Origin: Streptomyces sp. Go-475
GTDB lineage: Bacteria > Actinomycetota > Actinomycetes > Streptomycetales > Streptomycetaceae
Assembly: GCF_003330845.1 (NCBI RefSeq)
Contig: NZ_CP026121.1
Location: 186,001 to 250,000, forward strand
Direction of reading: 5' to 3'
Length of the DNA: 64,000 bases
The notes under the pieces are model-generated. The model worked only from the letters and a program-made list of their open reading frames with translations. It made no database searches and was not told where the DNA came from. This document shows, piece after piece, positions 40,767 to 48,892 of the stretch. How positions within the stretch are numbered: position 1 is the stretch's first letter; every line of letters begins with the position of its first letter. A program made the position numbers and the translations under genes.

Positions 40767-41183
40767 CGTCGGCGCTCCTTCGGCCGGTCGGTCGCGTGCG
40801 GGCGGTGTCATGGCGCGAGGTTCCGCTCACGGAGCCGCCGGGCGCGAGACGGATCCTGGGGGCCGCCCCGGCGTAGGACACGGTAGTGGTGCGGCCGCCG
40901 ACGCTGCGCGGGGTGGCGGCCCCGGTGGGCACCGACGGGGGCCTGCCACCACAACCGGTGGCGTGCCCCGCCGGTGGCGGCGGCGCCCGGTGGGGCGGGA
41001 GCCGTGGGCGGGCAGGGTCTGGGTGCTGCGGTCCTTGCAGGTCCCGGGACAAGGCCTGGGGCCCACCCCCGGTGGCAGTCGCATTGCCCTGGTTCGGGCG
41101 GGAACTCCCGTACACGCGTCGGCCGTTGTCCGGGCATCCGCCGCCATACCGGCGCGGACAGGGCGGAACGACAGGGCGGCGCG
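40767..41183. other. Divergent intergenic region without a recognised gene
   Basis: These 417 bases separate the GDSL lipoprotein and TerD-CAP genes and must hold both promoters. The sequence is rich in GGTGGCGGC-type motifs and short imperfect repeats such as CCGGTGG. No ORF with a convincing ribosome site and no clear promoter or operator was found. Confidence 0.4.
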
Positions 41184-42464
41184 ATGGGCGAGTTGGTTCC
41201 CGGGGGCAATCTGCCGTTGCCGGGCGGTGCGGTGAGCGTCCGGGTGCCCGGGCCGTTCGACGTGTCGGCGCTCGTCACGGACGACGGCGGAAAGGTCCGG
41301 GGCGACGAAGACTTCGTCTTCTACAACCAGCCGGCCGCGCCGGGCGCCCGGCTGCGGGGCGACACGCTCACCGTGGACCCGCCGAGGCTGCGTCCGGGCG
41401 CCACCCGGGTCACCGTCGCCGTCAGCCCCGCCGACCCCGGGACCCCCCTCGGCCGCCTGCCCTCCCCCACGCTCCACGTCACCGACGCGGCCGGCCGGCC
41501 GCTCGCCCGGTTCGCCCCGCCGCGGCCGGAGCGGGAGACGGTGCTGCTGCTCGCCGAGTTCTACCGGCGCGGCGACCGCTGGAAGCTGCGGGCCCTGGGT
41601 CAGGGGTACGCGGACGGACTGGCGGGACTGGCGCGGGATTTCGGCGTCGAGGTCGTGGACGACCCGCCGGCGCCCGGGCAGGCGCCCCCGGACGACGGCT
41701 TCCTCGGCCTGGTCAACTCCGCGCGGGCGGCGGCCGGTTCACCGCCGGTCTCCCTCGACGCCCGCCTGGTGTCCGCGGCGCGGGAGCACGCCGCCGCCAT
41801 GGCCGCCGCCGGGCGGCTCGGTGTCGAGAGCAGCGACGGCGTCTCCGTGTACCAGCGGGTCACCGGCGCCGGGTACGCGTACCTCACGGTCGGCGAGCAC
41901 CTGGTGTCCGGCCCGCGCAGCACCGCCGAGTTCGTCGCGTACTGCCTGCGCGCGGACTCCCCCCGCCGCACCGTGCACGACCCGGCGTTCACGCACGCGG
42001 GGCTGGCCGGCCTCCACGACGGCCCCTCCGGCGACACGTACTGGACGGCACTGTGGGCCCGGCCCCTCACGCCCGCCGGGCTGGCCGACACGGCGGCCGC
42101 CGTCACCGACCTCACCAACCGCGAGCGCGCCCGGGCCGGCCTGCCGCCCCTGGCCGTCGACCCGCTGCTCACCGCGGCGGCGCAGGCGCACAGCGCGGAC
42201 ATGGTGGCCCGCGCCTTCTACTCGCACACCGCGCCCGACGGCAGCCGGCCCTGGGACCGGGCCGCCGCCGCGGGGTCCACCCGGCGTTCCATCGGCGAGA
42301 ACATAGCCTGCGGCCAGCGCTCCCCCGCCGACGTGGTGGAGGGCTGGATGAACAGCCCCGGCCACCGGGCCAACATCCTGAAACCCGGCTTCACGCACAT
42401 CGGGATCGGCTTCGCCGGCGGCGGCCGGGCGGGCACCTACTGGACGCAGCTCTTCGGCGGTTGA
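41184..42464 (+). CDS. TerD domain fused to two CAP/SCP domains
   Basis: A 426-residue fusion. Residues about 1-140 are a TerD/tellurium-resistance domain: LVPGGNLPLPGGAVSVRVPG, VRGDEDFVFYNQP and RLRPGATRVTVAVSPADPG. Residues about 172-300 are a diverged CAP-like repeat (FLGLVNSARAAAGSPPVSLD ... TYWTALWARPL). Residues about 305-425 are a canonical CAP domain with LTNRERARAGLPPLAVD, HSADMVARAFYSHTAPDG, IGENIACGQ, GWMNSPGHRANIL and YWTQLFGG. No signal peptide is visible, although CAP domains are usually extracellular and TerD cytosolic. The ATG at 41184 follows CAGGGCGGCGCG. Function is unknown; metal or stress response is suggested by TerD. Confidence 0.9.
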   Translation: MGELVPGGNLPLPGGAVSVRVPGPFDVSALVTDDGGKVRGDEDFVFYNQPAAPGARLRGDTLTVDPPRLRPGATRVTVAVSPADPGTPLGRLPSPTLHVTDAAGRPLARFAPPRPERETVLLLAEFYRRGDRWKLRALGQGYADGLAGLARDFGVEVVDDPPAPGQAPPDDGFLGLVNSARAAAGSPPVSLDARLVSAAREHAAAMAAAGRLGVESSDGVSVYQRVTGAGYAYLTVGEHLVSGPRSTAEFVAYCLRADSPRRTVHDPAFTHAGLAGLHDGPSGDTYWTALWARPLTPAGLADTAAAVTDLTNRERARAGLPPLAVDPLLTAAAQAHSADMVARAFYSHTAPDGSRPWDRAAAAGSTRRSIGENIACGQRSPADVVEGWMNSPGHRANILKPGFTHIGIGFAGGGRAGTYWTQLFGG

Positions 42465-42484
42465 GGCCGCGTCACCGGGCCGTA

Positions 42485-42563
42485 CGGTCCGTCACTCCCC
42501 CAGCGGTCCGTCAACTGCCGCAGCGGTCCGTCCTCTCCCCGGCGCCCCGTCCACTCCCCGGCG
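42485..42563 (+). repeat. Short degenerate tandem repeat downstream of the TerD-CAP gene
   Basis: Four units of 19-20 bases begin with CGGTCCGTC at 42485, 42504 and 42524 and a diverged CGCCCCGTC at about 42544. Each continues with a CTCCCC- or CTGCCG-like tail. The role is unknown; it may be a relic of slippage or a weak termination region. Confidence 0.6.
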
Positions 42564-42611
42564 ATCACCGCGATCTTGGCGGAGGGAGAGCCTCCGGGCG
42601 AGGATGCCGGT

Positions 42612-43289
42612 ATGAAGGGTGACCTCTTTTCCAGCGAGCACATGGTGCAGCCCGCCGTCGCACCGGGCATGGCCGTCGAGAACGCCAAGTGCATCCGTTA
42701 CACGGTGAACGGCGAGATGCTCGCACGCCAGGGCGCGATGATCGCCTACCGCGGCAGCCTCCAGTTCGAACGCAAGGGCCAGGGCGTGGGCGGCATGCTC
42801 AAGCGCGCGGTCACCGGGGAGGGACTGCCCCTGATGGCGGTGCGCGGGCAGGGCGAGGCCTGGTTCGCCCACGAGGCGCAGAACTGCTTCATCATCGATG
42901 TCGAACCCGGTGACGAGTTCACCGTCAACGGCCGCAACGTCCTGTGCTTCGACGCCACGCTGGCGTACCGCATCGCGACCGTGAAGGGCGCCGGCATCAC
43001 CGGCGGCGGCCTGTTCAACAGCGTCTTCACCGGGCACGGCAGGCTGGGCCTGGTGTGCGAGGGCAATCCGCTGGTCATCCCGGTCTCGCCGCAGTACCCG
43101 GTGTACGTCGACACCGACGCGATCGTCGGCTGGACCGCGGGTCTGCAGACCTCCCTGCACCGCTCCCAGTCCCTCGGCTCCATGCTGCGCGGCGGCTCCG
43201 GCGAGGCGGTGCAGCTGATGCTCCAGGGCGAGGGGTACGCCGTCGTACGGCCCAGCGAGGCGACCCCGCAGAAGCCCGGTCAGCACTGA
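42612..43289 (+). CDS. AIM24 family protein
   Basis: A 225-residue beta-rich protein of the AIM24 (TIGR00266-like) family: MVQPAVAPGMAVENAKCIRY, QGAMIAYRGSLQFERKG, GEAWFAHEAQNCFIIDVEPG and the C-terminal GLVCEGNPLVIPVSPQYPVY. Yeast AIM24 is mitochondrial; bacterial members are cytosolic or membrane-associated with unknown function, and streptomycetes often encode several. The ATG at 42612 (MKGDLF) is the family-consistent start. A strong terminator follows at 43385. Confidence 0.9.
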   Translation: MKGDLFSSEHMVQPAVAPGMAVENAKCIRYTVNGEMLARQGAMIAYRGSLQFERKGQGVGGMLKRAVTGEGLPLMAVRGQGEAWFAHEAQNCFIIDVEPGDEFTVNGRNVLCFDATLAYRIATVKGAGITGGGLFNSVFTGHGRLGLVCEGNPLVIPVSPQYPVYVDTDAIVGWTAGLQTSLHRSQSLGSMLRGGSGEAVQLMLQGEGYAVVRPSEATPQKPGQH

Positions 43290-43384
43290 GACGCCCGTGC
43301 GGCGCCGCTGAGCCCTCGTCAGGTGATCTGCGCCTCACAGGCAACCCGGTCCGTTCCGCCGGCGTCTTGATCGGCAACAGGTGA

Positions 43385-43416
43385 GGCCCTGGCCCTCGTG
43401 GCCAGGGCCGGTTTCC
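43385..43416 (+). terminator. Intrinsic terminator after the AIM24 gene
   Basis: GGCCCTGGCC (43385-43394) and GGCCAGGGCC (43400-43409) pair perfectly around CTCGT and are followed by GGTTTCC. Confidence 0.75.
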
Positions 43417-43423
43417 ACTCTTC

Positions 43424-43468
43424 TATACACACCATGTATACGCCCTGTGTAGAGATGTTGTGTATACG
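43424..43468. promoter_or_regulatory. Candidate operator/promoter upstream of the TPR gene
   Basis: TATACA and TGTATA flank CACCA (43424-43440). TGTATACG then occurs twice, at 43435 and 43461, 26 bases apart. This AT-rich patch ends 16 bases before the TPR start codon and looks like a regulator site overlapping a promoter. The regulator is unknown. Confidence 0.5.
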
Positions 43469-43483
43469 GACCGAAAGGCATCG

Positions 43484-44539
43484 ATGTACGGGAAGGCATT
43501 CGCCCCGGAGTACCAGGGCGCGCTCACCACCCTGTCCGTCAACTCCTCCCTCACCGACGTCCTGGCCGCCGGCACCGAGCAGTTGGAGGCGGCCGAGCGT
43601 GCCGGACGGCCCGCGGAGGCGGCGCGTTCCGGACTCGCGGTGGCCGAGGCGCACCGCCGGCTGGGCCGGGTCGAGGAGGCGGACCGGGCCTGGAAGGCGA
43701 GTTACCGCGCCGCCCGCCGGGCCGGGGACGTCGCGGCGATGGCCTGGGCGCTGTGGAGCGGCGGCACGCTGGCCCGGCAGCGCGGCGCGTTCCGGCTGGC
43801 CCGCCGGCTGCTGCAGCTCGCGGCGGACCTGGGCGAGCGCGGCGGGGACGTCGTCGTACGCGGGTACTCGCTCGCGGGGCTGGCCGAGACCGGCCGCATC
43901 CAGGGCGACTACGAGGCGGTCGGCCGGCTGCACGAGCAGTTGCTCGCCGAGGCCCGGCGGCGCGGGGAGGCGCGGCACACGGTGTGGGCGCTGGAGGGCA
44001 TCGCGCAGATGCACCGGAACACCGGGAAGTACGACACCGCCTACGCCCTGTTCGAGGAGGCCGCCGAGATCGCCGCGCGCGCCGACGACCGGCGGGGTCA
44101 CGCCTGGGCGTTGCGCGGTCTGGCCGATGTGGTGTCGGTGCGCGACGGGGACACCGAACGGGCCCTGGAGCTGCTGAGCGAGGCGGAGACGACGTGCCGC
44201 GCGATGCGGCTGTCCAGCGCGCTGGCCTACAACCACAAGATGCGCGGCAACGTGCTGTACCGGGCCGGGCGTTACGCCGAGGCCCGGGCGTGGTACGAGC
44301 AGGCGCTCGCGGAGTTCCGCGAGATGAGCGAGCCGCGCGGGGAGGCGCTGTCCCGGCTGGGCCTGGCCAAGGCCCGGGCCCGGCTGGGCCGCGACCGGGC
44401 CGAGACGGCGGCCGAACTGGCCGACCTCACCGGCCTACTGGAACGCATCGGCCTCCAGCACGCCCGGGAGATGGCGGCCCGGGCCCACGAGGAACTCGGC
44501 ATACCGGCCACCACGCGGACGACGGAGGCGGCACGGTGA
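43484..44539 (+). CDS. Tetratricopeptide-repeat protein
   Basis: A 351-residue all-helical protein built of TPR-like repeats, for example AARSGLAVAEAHRRLGRVEE, YDTAYALFEEAAEIAARADD and AYNHKMRGNVLYRAGRYAEA. There is no signal peptide, helix-turn-helix or enzymatic domain, so it is probably a protein-binding scaffold. The ATG at 43484 follows GAAAGG. Its stop overlaps the GTG of the polyprenyl synthase gene, so the two products are made together and may interact. Confidence 0.87.
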   Translation: MYGKAFAPEYQGALTTLSVNSSLTDVLAAGTEQLEAAERAGRPAEAARSGLAVAEAHRRLGRVEEADRAWKASYRAARRAGDVAAMAWALWSGGTLARQRGAFRLARRLLQLAADLGERGGDVVVRGYSLAGLAETGRIQGDYEAVGRLHEQLLAEARRRGEARHTVWALEGIAQMHRNTGKYDTAYALFEEAAEIAARADDRRGHAWALRGLADVVSVRDGDTERALELLSEAETTCRAMRLSSALAYNHKMRGNVLYRAGRYAEARAWYEQALAEFREMSEPRGEALSRLGLAKARARLGRDRAETAAELADLTGLLERIGLQHAREMAARAHEELGIPATTRTTEAAR

Positions 44540-45819
44540 CGGCGCTGCCGAAAACGGCAGGGCCGGTGCGGCGGGACACGGCGGCGGCCGGTGCGGGAGT
44601 GCAGGCGGCAGGGCAGGACGCTGCACAGGCGGCCCCCGCAGCCGCGCGGCCGGCACGGCCGGGCACCACCGGCGGACCCGCCACCGCGCAACGACCACAC
44701 CCCAACGCGCCCGGCGGGCCGACGCCCGCGCGCAGCGCACGCCAGGGCGCGGCGACGGCGGCGCGCTCCCTCCCGCCCGCCGCGCCGCACGGCGACCGGC
44801 CCGGTCCCGCTGCCGACTCCGCAGACGCCTCCCAGGTCCTCGACCGCTGCCGCGCGCTCGTCCGCCCCGCTCTCGTCGAAGCCGTCGGGCAGTTGCACCC
44901 CTGGGTCGCCGAGATGGCCGCCTACTCCTTCGGCTGGTGTGAGGTCGGTGGGGCCCCGGCCGTCGCCCCGGGCGGCAAGGGCGTGCGGCAGGCGCTCGCG
45001 GTGCTGGGTGCCGAGGCGGCCGGGGCGCCCGGGCGGGACGGGGTGGCCGCGGCCGTCGCGGTGGAGCTGGTGCACACCTTCTCCCTGCTGCACGACGACA
45101 TCATGGACGGCGACGCGGCCCGGCGCCGACGCCCCACCGTGTGGAAGGCCTACGGCACCGGCCCCGCCGTCCTCGCCGGTGACGCCCTGTTCGCCCTGGC
45201 CGTCGGGACGCTCGCCGCGCAGCCGGGCGGTGCCGCCGCCGTGCGGACGCTGTCCGGGGCGCTGGGCGACCTGGTACGTGGCCAGGCGGACGACCTGCTG
45301 TTCGCCGACCGCCCCTGGACGGGACCGCAGCGGGTGCGGCCGGAGGAGTACCGGGTGATGGCCGAGCACAAGACGGGCGCGCTGCTGGGCTGCGCGGCCG
45401 CGCTGGGTGCCGTGCTTGGCGGTGCCGCGCCCGGGACGGCCACCGCACTCGACCGGGCGGGCCGGCATCTCGGTGTCGCCTTCCAGATCGTCGACGACGT
45501 GCTGGGCATCTGGGGCGACCCGGAGGTCACCGGCAAGCCGGTCCACGGCGATCTGCGGGAGCGGAAGAAGACGTTCCCGGTGCTGGTGGCGCTCGGCTCC
45601 CCGCAGGGCGACCGGATCGCCGCGCTCCTGCAGGCCGGTGACGATCCGGGGCAGGCGGCCGCGCTGATCGAGGAGGCGGGCGGTCGGGCGGCGGCCCTGA
45701 CGGAGGCCCGGCGGCACCTCGCCACCGTCGAGACGGCGCTCGGCGGCGTACCGCTGGCGGCGGGGGCAGCCGACGACCTGCGGTCCCTGCTGGCCTACCT
45801 GGCGCTGCGCGACGCCTGA
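44536..45819 (+). CDS. Polyprenyl (isoprenyl) diphosphate synthase with disordered N-terminal extension
   Basis: A 427-residue trans-prenyltransferase. The first about 95 residues are a low-complexity Ala/Pro/Gly/Thr/Arg tail. The catalytic domain then shows the first aspartate-rich motif LLHDDIMDGD with following RRRRPTVWKAYG, the KTGALLG segment, and the second aspartate-rich region FQIVDDVLGIWGD, plus GDLRERKKTFPVLVAL. It condenses isopentenyl diphosphate with allylic diphosphates; product length (FPP, GGPP or longer) is not assigned. The GTG at 44536 overlaps the TPR stop. Similar disordered tails act as cargo-loading tags in family 2B encapsulin systems, but no shell gene is in this window. 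Confidence 0.92.
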   Translation: MTALPKTAGPVRRDTAAAGAGVQAAGQDAAQAAPAAARPARPGTTGGPATAQRPHPNAPGGPTPARSARQGAATAARSLPPAAPHGDRPGPAADSADASQVLDRCRALVRPALVEAVGQLHPWVAEMAAYSFGWCEVGGAPAVAPGGKGVRQALAVLGAEAAGAPGRDGVAAAVAVELVHTFSLLHDDIMDGDAARRRRPTVWKAYGTGPAVLAGDALFALAVGTLAAQPGGAAAVRTLSGALGDLVRGQADDLLFADRPWTGPQRVRPEEYRVMAEHKTGALLGCAAALGAVLGGAAPGTATALDRAGRHLGVAFQIVDDVLGIWGDPEVTGKPVHGDLRERKKTFPVLVALGSPQGDRIAALLQAGDDPGQAAALIEEAGGRAAALTEARRHLATVETALGGVPLAAGAADDLRSLLAYLALRDA

Positions 45820-45932
45820 GGCCGGGGCGCGGGCCCGCCGCCGCCCTGACCGGGTGCGTTGACCTGGGGCCCCTCCGCGGGTCAGGGTGCGTCACGGCGC
45901 GTTCCGCGACCCGCGCCGGAAGGACTGCTGCC

Positions 45933-46892
45933 GTGATCGGCGTCTCGGAGATCGAAGCCGCGGCCGAGCGGATCGCCGCGCACGTCGTGCGCACCCCGAC
46001 CGTGGACAGCCCGGGGCTGTCGGCGCTGCTCGGTGTCCCGGCCACCGTGAAGCTGGAAGTGCTGCAGCGCACCGGCTCGTTCAAGGCGCGCGGGGCGGCG
46101 GCGAAGCTGCTGTCGCTGGGCGAGGCCGAGCGGGCCGCCGGAGTCGTGGCGGTCAGCGGCGGCAACCACGGGATCGCCCTCGCGGTCATGGCCGCCGCCC
46201 TCGGCGTGCGGGCGACGGTGGTGATGCCCCGGTCGGCGCCCGCCCGGGCCGTGGAGATCGCGGAGTCGTCCGGGGCCTCGGTGCGGCTGACCGACGACAT
46301 GGCCGGGGCCTTCGCGCTGATGACGCGGCTGCAGCGGGAAGGGCTGACCCTGGTCCATCCCTTCGACGACCCGGTGGTGATCGCCGGGCAGGGCACGGTC
46401 GGGCTGGCGTTCGCCGAGGACGCCGGGGACCTCACCGACGTGCTCGTCAGCATCGGGGGCGGCGCCCTGATCTCCGGTGTCGCCACCGCGCTGCGGGCGC
46501 GCCGGCCGGGCGTGCGGGTGTGGGGTGTGGAGACCGAGGGCGCGCAGGCCATGTCCGAGGCGCTGGCGGCGGGCGGCCCCCGACCGGTCGCCCTGTCGTC
46601 GATCGTCTCCACGCTCAGCGCCCCGGAGGTGTCGCAACTGACGTACGACCATGTCTCCGCGCTGGTCACCGACGTGCTCGTGGTCCCGGACCGGGAGGCC
46701 GTGCAGGGGTCGCTGGACCTGGCCGACCACGCCAAGGTGTGGGCCGAACCGGCCGCCGGGTGTCTGCTGCCCGCCGCCCGGCGGGTCCTGGAGCGGGTCG
46801 GTGACGGGGCCCGGCTCGGGCTGGTGGTGTGCGGGGGCAACGCCAGCACCGGTGACGTGATCGCCTGGTCGCACCGGTTCGGTCTGCGCTGA
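45933..46892 (+). CDS. Threonine/serine dehydratase-like PLP enzyme
   Basis: A 319-residue fold-type II PLP enzyme. The Schiff-base lysine lies in LQRTGSFKARGA (near residue 52). SGGNHGIALAVMA is the PLP-phosphate or substrate loop, SIGGGALISGVATAL the glycine-rich loop, and VVCGGNASTGD the C-terminal ring-nitrogen site. It lacks the ACT regulatory domain of biosynthetic IlvA, so it is a catabolic threonine ammonia-lyase, serine dehydratase or racemase type. The GTG at 45933 follows GGAAGGAC. A hairpin terminator follows. Confidence 0.9.
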   Translation: MIGVSEIEAAAERIAAHVVRTPTVDSPGLSALLGVPATVKLEVLQRTGSFKARGAAAKLLSLGEAERAAGVVAVSGGNHGIALAVMAAALGVRATVVMPRSAPARAVEIAESSGASVRLTDDMAGAFALMTRLQREGLTLVHPFDDPVVIAGQGTVGLAFAEDAGDLTDVLVSIGGGALISGVATALRARRPGVRVWGVETEGAQAMSEALAAGGPRPVALSSIVSTLSAPEVSQLTYDHVSALVTDVLVVPDREAVQGSLDLADHAKVWAEPAAGCLLPAARRVLERVGDGARLGLVVCGGNASTGDVIAWSHRFGLR

Positions 46893-47236
46893 GGATCCGG
46901 CCGCCCTCCGGAAACCGTCGCCGGAAATTCTCCGGAGGGCTGTCGAGTTCAGCGGTCGGACACCTTCGCATTTACCGCCGGTTACCACCTGGCCGGCCGG
47001 GGATTTACGATTCCACGGGCTCGCGGCGGCCGAATTCTCCTCGCCCCTGACGGCCCGCATGGCCGAGGTGAGCCGCCCCCGGACCCGCGAAAGACCGTTT
47101 TTCTTCGCACACTTGCTCCCATCTTTTGAATAAAAGACAAGACTGACGGCGGAGTTGCGATCCGATTGAACGCGGGCGGCCCCACTCCCCGTACCTCTGG
47201 AAAAGGTGAGAGCCAGGTTTCCAGCGAGGGATGGCC
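46893..47236. other. Intergenic region: terminator then AT-richer promoter zone
   Basis: After the terminator at 46903-46940, the remaining about 300 bases contain no credible gene. The segment 47090-47165 is unusually AT-rich for this genome (CGTTTTTCTTCGCACACTTG; CATCTTTTGAATAAAAGACA) and is the likely promoter and regulatory region of the pseudokinase gene at 47237. Confidence 0.5.
46903..46940 (+). terminator. Hairpin terminator after the dehydratase gene
   Basis: GCCCTCCGG (46903-46911) pairs with CCGGAGGGC (46932-46940) across a 20-base loop, 10 bases after the stop codon. Confidence 0.6.
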
Positions 47237-48892
47237 ATGGGCAGGGCGCACGTCTCCACACACCAGTTGGTCGCCGGGCGGTACCGGCTGCTCGAGATCA
47301 TCCAGCGCGAGACCAACCGCATCTGCTGGTACGCCGAGGACATCGGCGCCGGCGACATCTCGCGCCCGTGTCTCGTCACCCAGATCGGGCTCCCGGACGA
47401 CCCGGTCGAGACCGAGCGCCGGACCGCCGCCCGCCTGCTGCGCACGTCCGAGTCCATGGCGCTGCTGTGCCCCGGCCGCATCGCCACCGTCGTGGACGCC
47501 GTCGAGGAGGCGGGCACCCTGTGGACCGTCAACGAGTGGATCGACGGCACGCCGCTCGGCGAACTCCTTTCGGAGCAGGGCACGTTCAACTACGTGCGGG
47601 CCGCGCGCGTCGGGCTGGAGCTGCTCGACGTGCTGGACGCGGCGCACGCCGAGGGCATCACGCACGGCGAGCTCAGCCCCGGCCAGGTGTTCGTGCGCGA
47701 GGACCACTCCATCGTCGTCACCGGCTTCGGCCTGGCCGGCGCGACCCTCGCACCGCGCCTGACGGCCCCCGCGTACGCCTCCCCGGAACAGGCCCGCGAC
47801 GAGCGCATCGGACCCGCGGCGGACCTGTGGGCGCTGGGCGCGATCCTCTACACGACGGTCGAAGGGCGCCCGCCCTTCCGTGACCGGGGGCGCCCGGAGA
47901 ACACCCTGAAGGGCGTGGACCGGCTGCCGCTGCGCACGCCGATGCGCGCCGGGCCGCTGGCGCCGGTCGTGCAGGGGCTGCTCCGCAAGGACTCGCGGGA
48001 GCGGCTCACCCGCCCGGTGGTCCGGGAGGCGCTGACCCGCGCGCTCAGCGAGGAACCCGAAGCGGGCCTGGGCTCGGTGCCCGCCCCGCGGCTGCGCGGC
48101 GCGTACGCCGCCGGGCGGCCGGGGAGCCCGGCCTGGAGCAGACGGACCGTGGTGGCCGGGACCGCCCTGGCCGTCGTCACCGTCGCGGTCGCCGTGCTCG
48201 CCGCGACCCAGGGGCTGCCCGGCGGCGACTCGGGCAGCGACGCGGCAGAGTCCCCGGCCCGGCCGCCGGCCTCCGCCGCGTCGCCGGGCGAGAGCACCGG
48301 CGGCGACGGCGACAGCCCCGAGCCGTCGGCGACCCCCAGCCCGACAGGTCCCCCCTCCCCCTCCCCTTCCGTCACGAGCACCCCTCCGTCCCCCACGGCG
48401 ACGCCGTCCGCCCCGGCCACGGCCCTGCCGCCCGGCTTCCAGCGCTACCACGCGCCGGAGGGCTTCTCCGTGGCGCTCCCCGAGGGCTGGAAGCGGCTGG
48501 ACACCGACCGCCAGGGCGACCTGGCGTACCGGATCGTCTTCGGTGCCGACGGCGACGACCGCGCCCTGGCCGTCACCTACAGCGAACGCGTGGGCCCGGA
48601 CCCCGTCGCCGTGTGGCGGGACGACGTCGAACCGCACCTGAAGCGGTACGGCGGCTACGAGCGGATCGGCGAGATCCGCGCGACGACGTACCAGGGCCGC
48701 GAGGCCGCCGACATGGAGTGGACGGCGCGGGCCGACGGCACCCGCGTGCACACCTTCGGCCGGGGCTTCCTGCTGGGCGGGGGCCGGAGCTTCTCGCTGC
48801 GCTGGACCACCCCGGACGCCGACTGGGATGACGAGGTGAACCGGGCGGCGCTGCGCACGTTCCTGAAGACGTTCCGGCCGGGCTCAGACTGA
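47237..48892 (+). CDS. Membrane-anchored serine/threonine pseudokinase
   Basis: A 551-residue protein with a protein-kinase fold (about 10-265), one transmembrane helix (about 310-330, VVAGTALAVVTVAVAVLAAT), a Pro/Ser/Thr-rich linker and an extracellular domain (about 400-551). The kinase motifs are degenerate: the VAIK lysine is missing (CLVTQIGL), HRD is HGE (ITHGELSPGQVFV) and DFG is TGFG, while the APE-like YASPEQARD remains. It is therefore probably catalytically dead and may act as a scaffold or ligand sensor. The ATG at 47237 is preferred over 47231 because GCGAGGG is then correctly spaced. The 3' end overlaps the convergent hydrolase by 9 bases. Confidence 0.88.
   Translation: MGRAHVSTHQLVAGRYRLLEIIQRETNRICWYAEDIGAGDISRPCLVTQIGLPDDPVETERRTAARLLRTSESMALLCPGRIATVVDAVEEAGTLWTVNEWIDGTPLGELLSEQGTFNYVRAARVGLELLDVLDAAHAEGITHGELSPGQVFVREDHSIVVTGFGLAGATLAPRLTAPAYASPEQARDERIGPAADLWALGAILYTTVEGRPPFRDRGRPENTLKGVDRLPLRTPMRAGPLAPVVQGLLRKDSRERLTRPVVREALTRALSEEPEAGLGSVPAPRLRGAYAAGRPGSPAWSRRTVVAGTALAVVTVAVAVLAATQGLPGGDSGSDAAESPARPPASAASPGESTGGDGDSPEPSATPSPTGPPSPSPSVTSTPPSPTATPSAPATALPPGFQRYHAPEGFSVALPEGWKRLDTDRQGDLAYRIVFGADGDDRALAVTYSERVGPDPVAVWRDDVEPHLKRYGGYERIGEIRATTYQGREAADMEWTARADGTRVHTFGRGFLLGGGRSFSLRWTTPDADWDDEVNRAALRTFLKTFRPGSD

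Noticed and set aside
44536..44820. The Ala/Pro-rich start of the prenyl synthase as a frameshifted upstream gene
   Set aside because: The GTG overlaps the TPR stop in the usual coupled manner and the frame has the same codon bias throughout, so it is better read as a true disordered extension.
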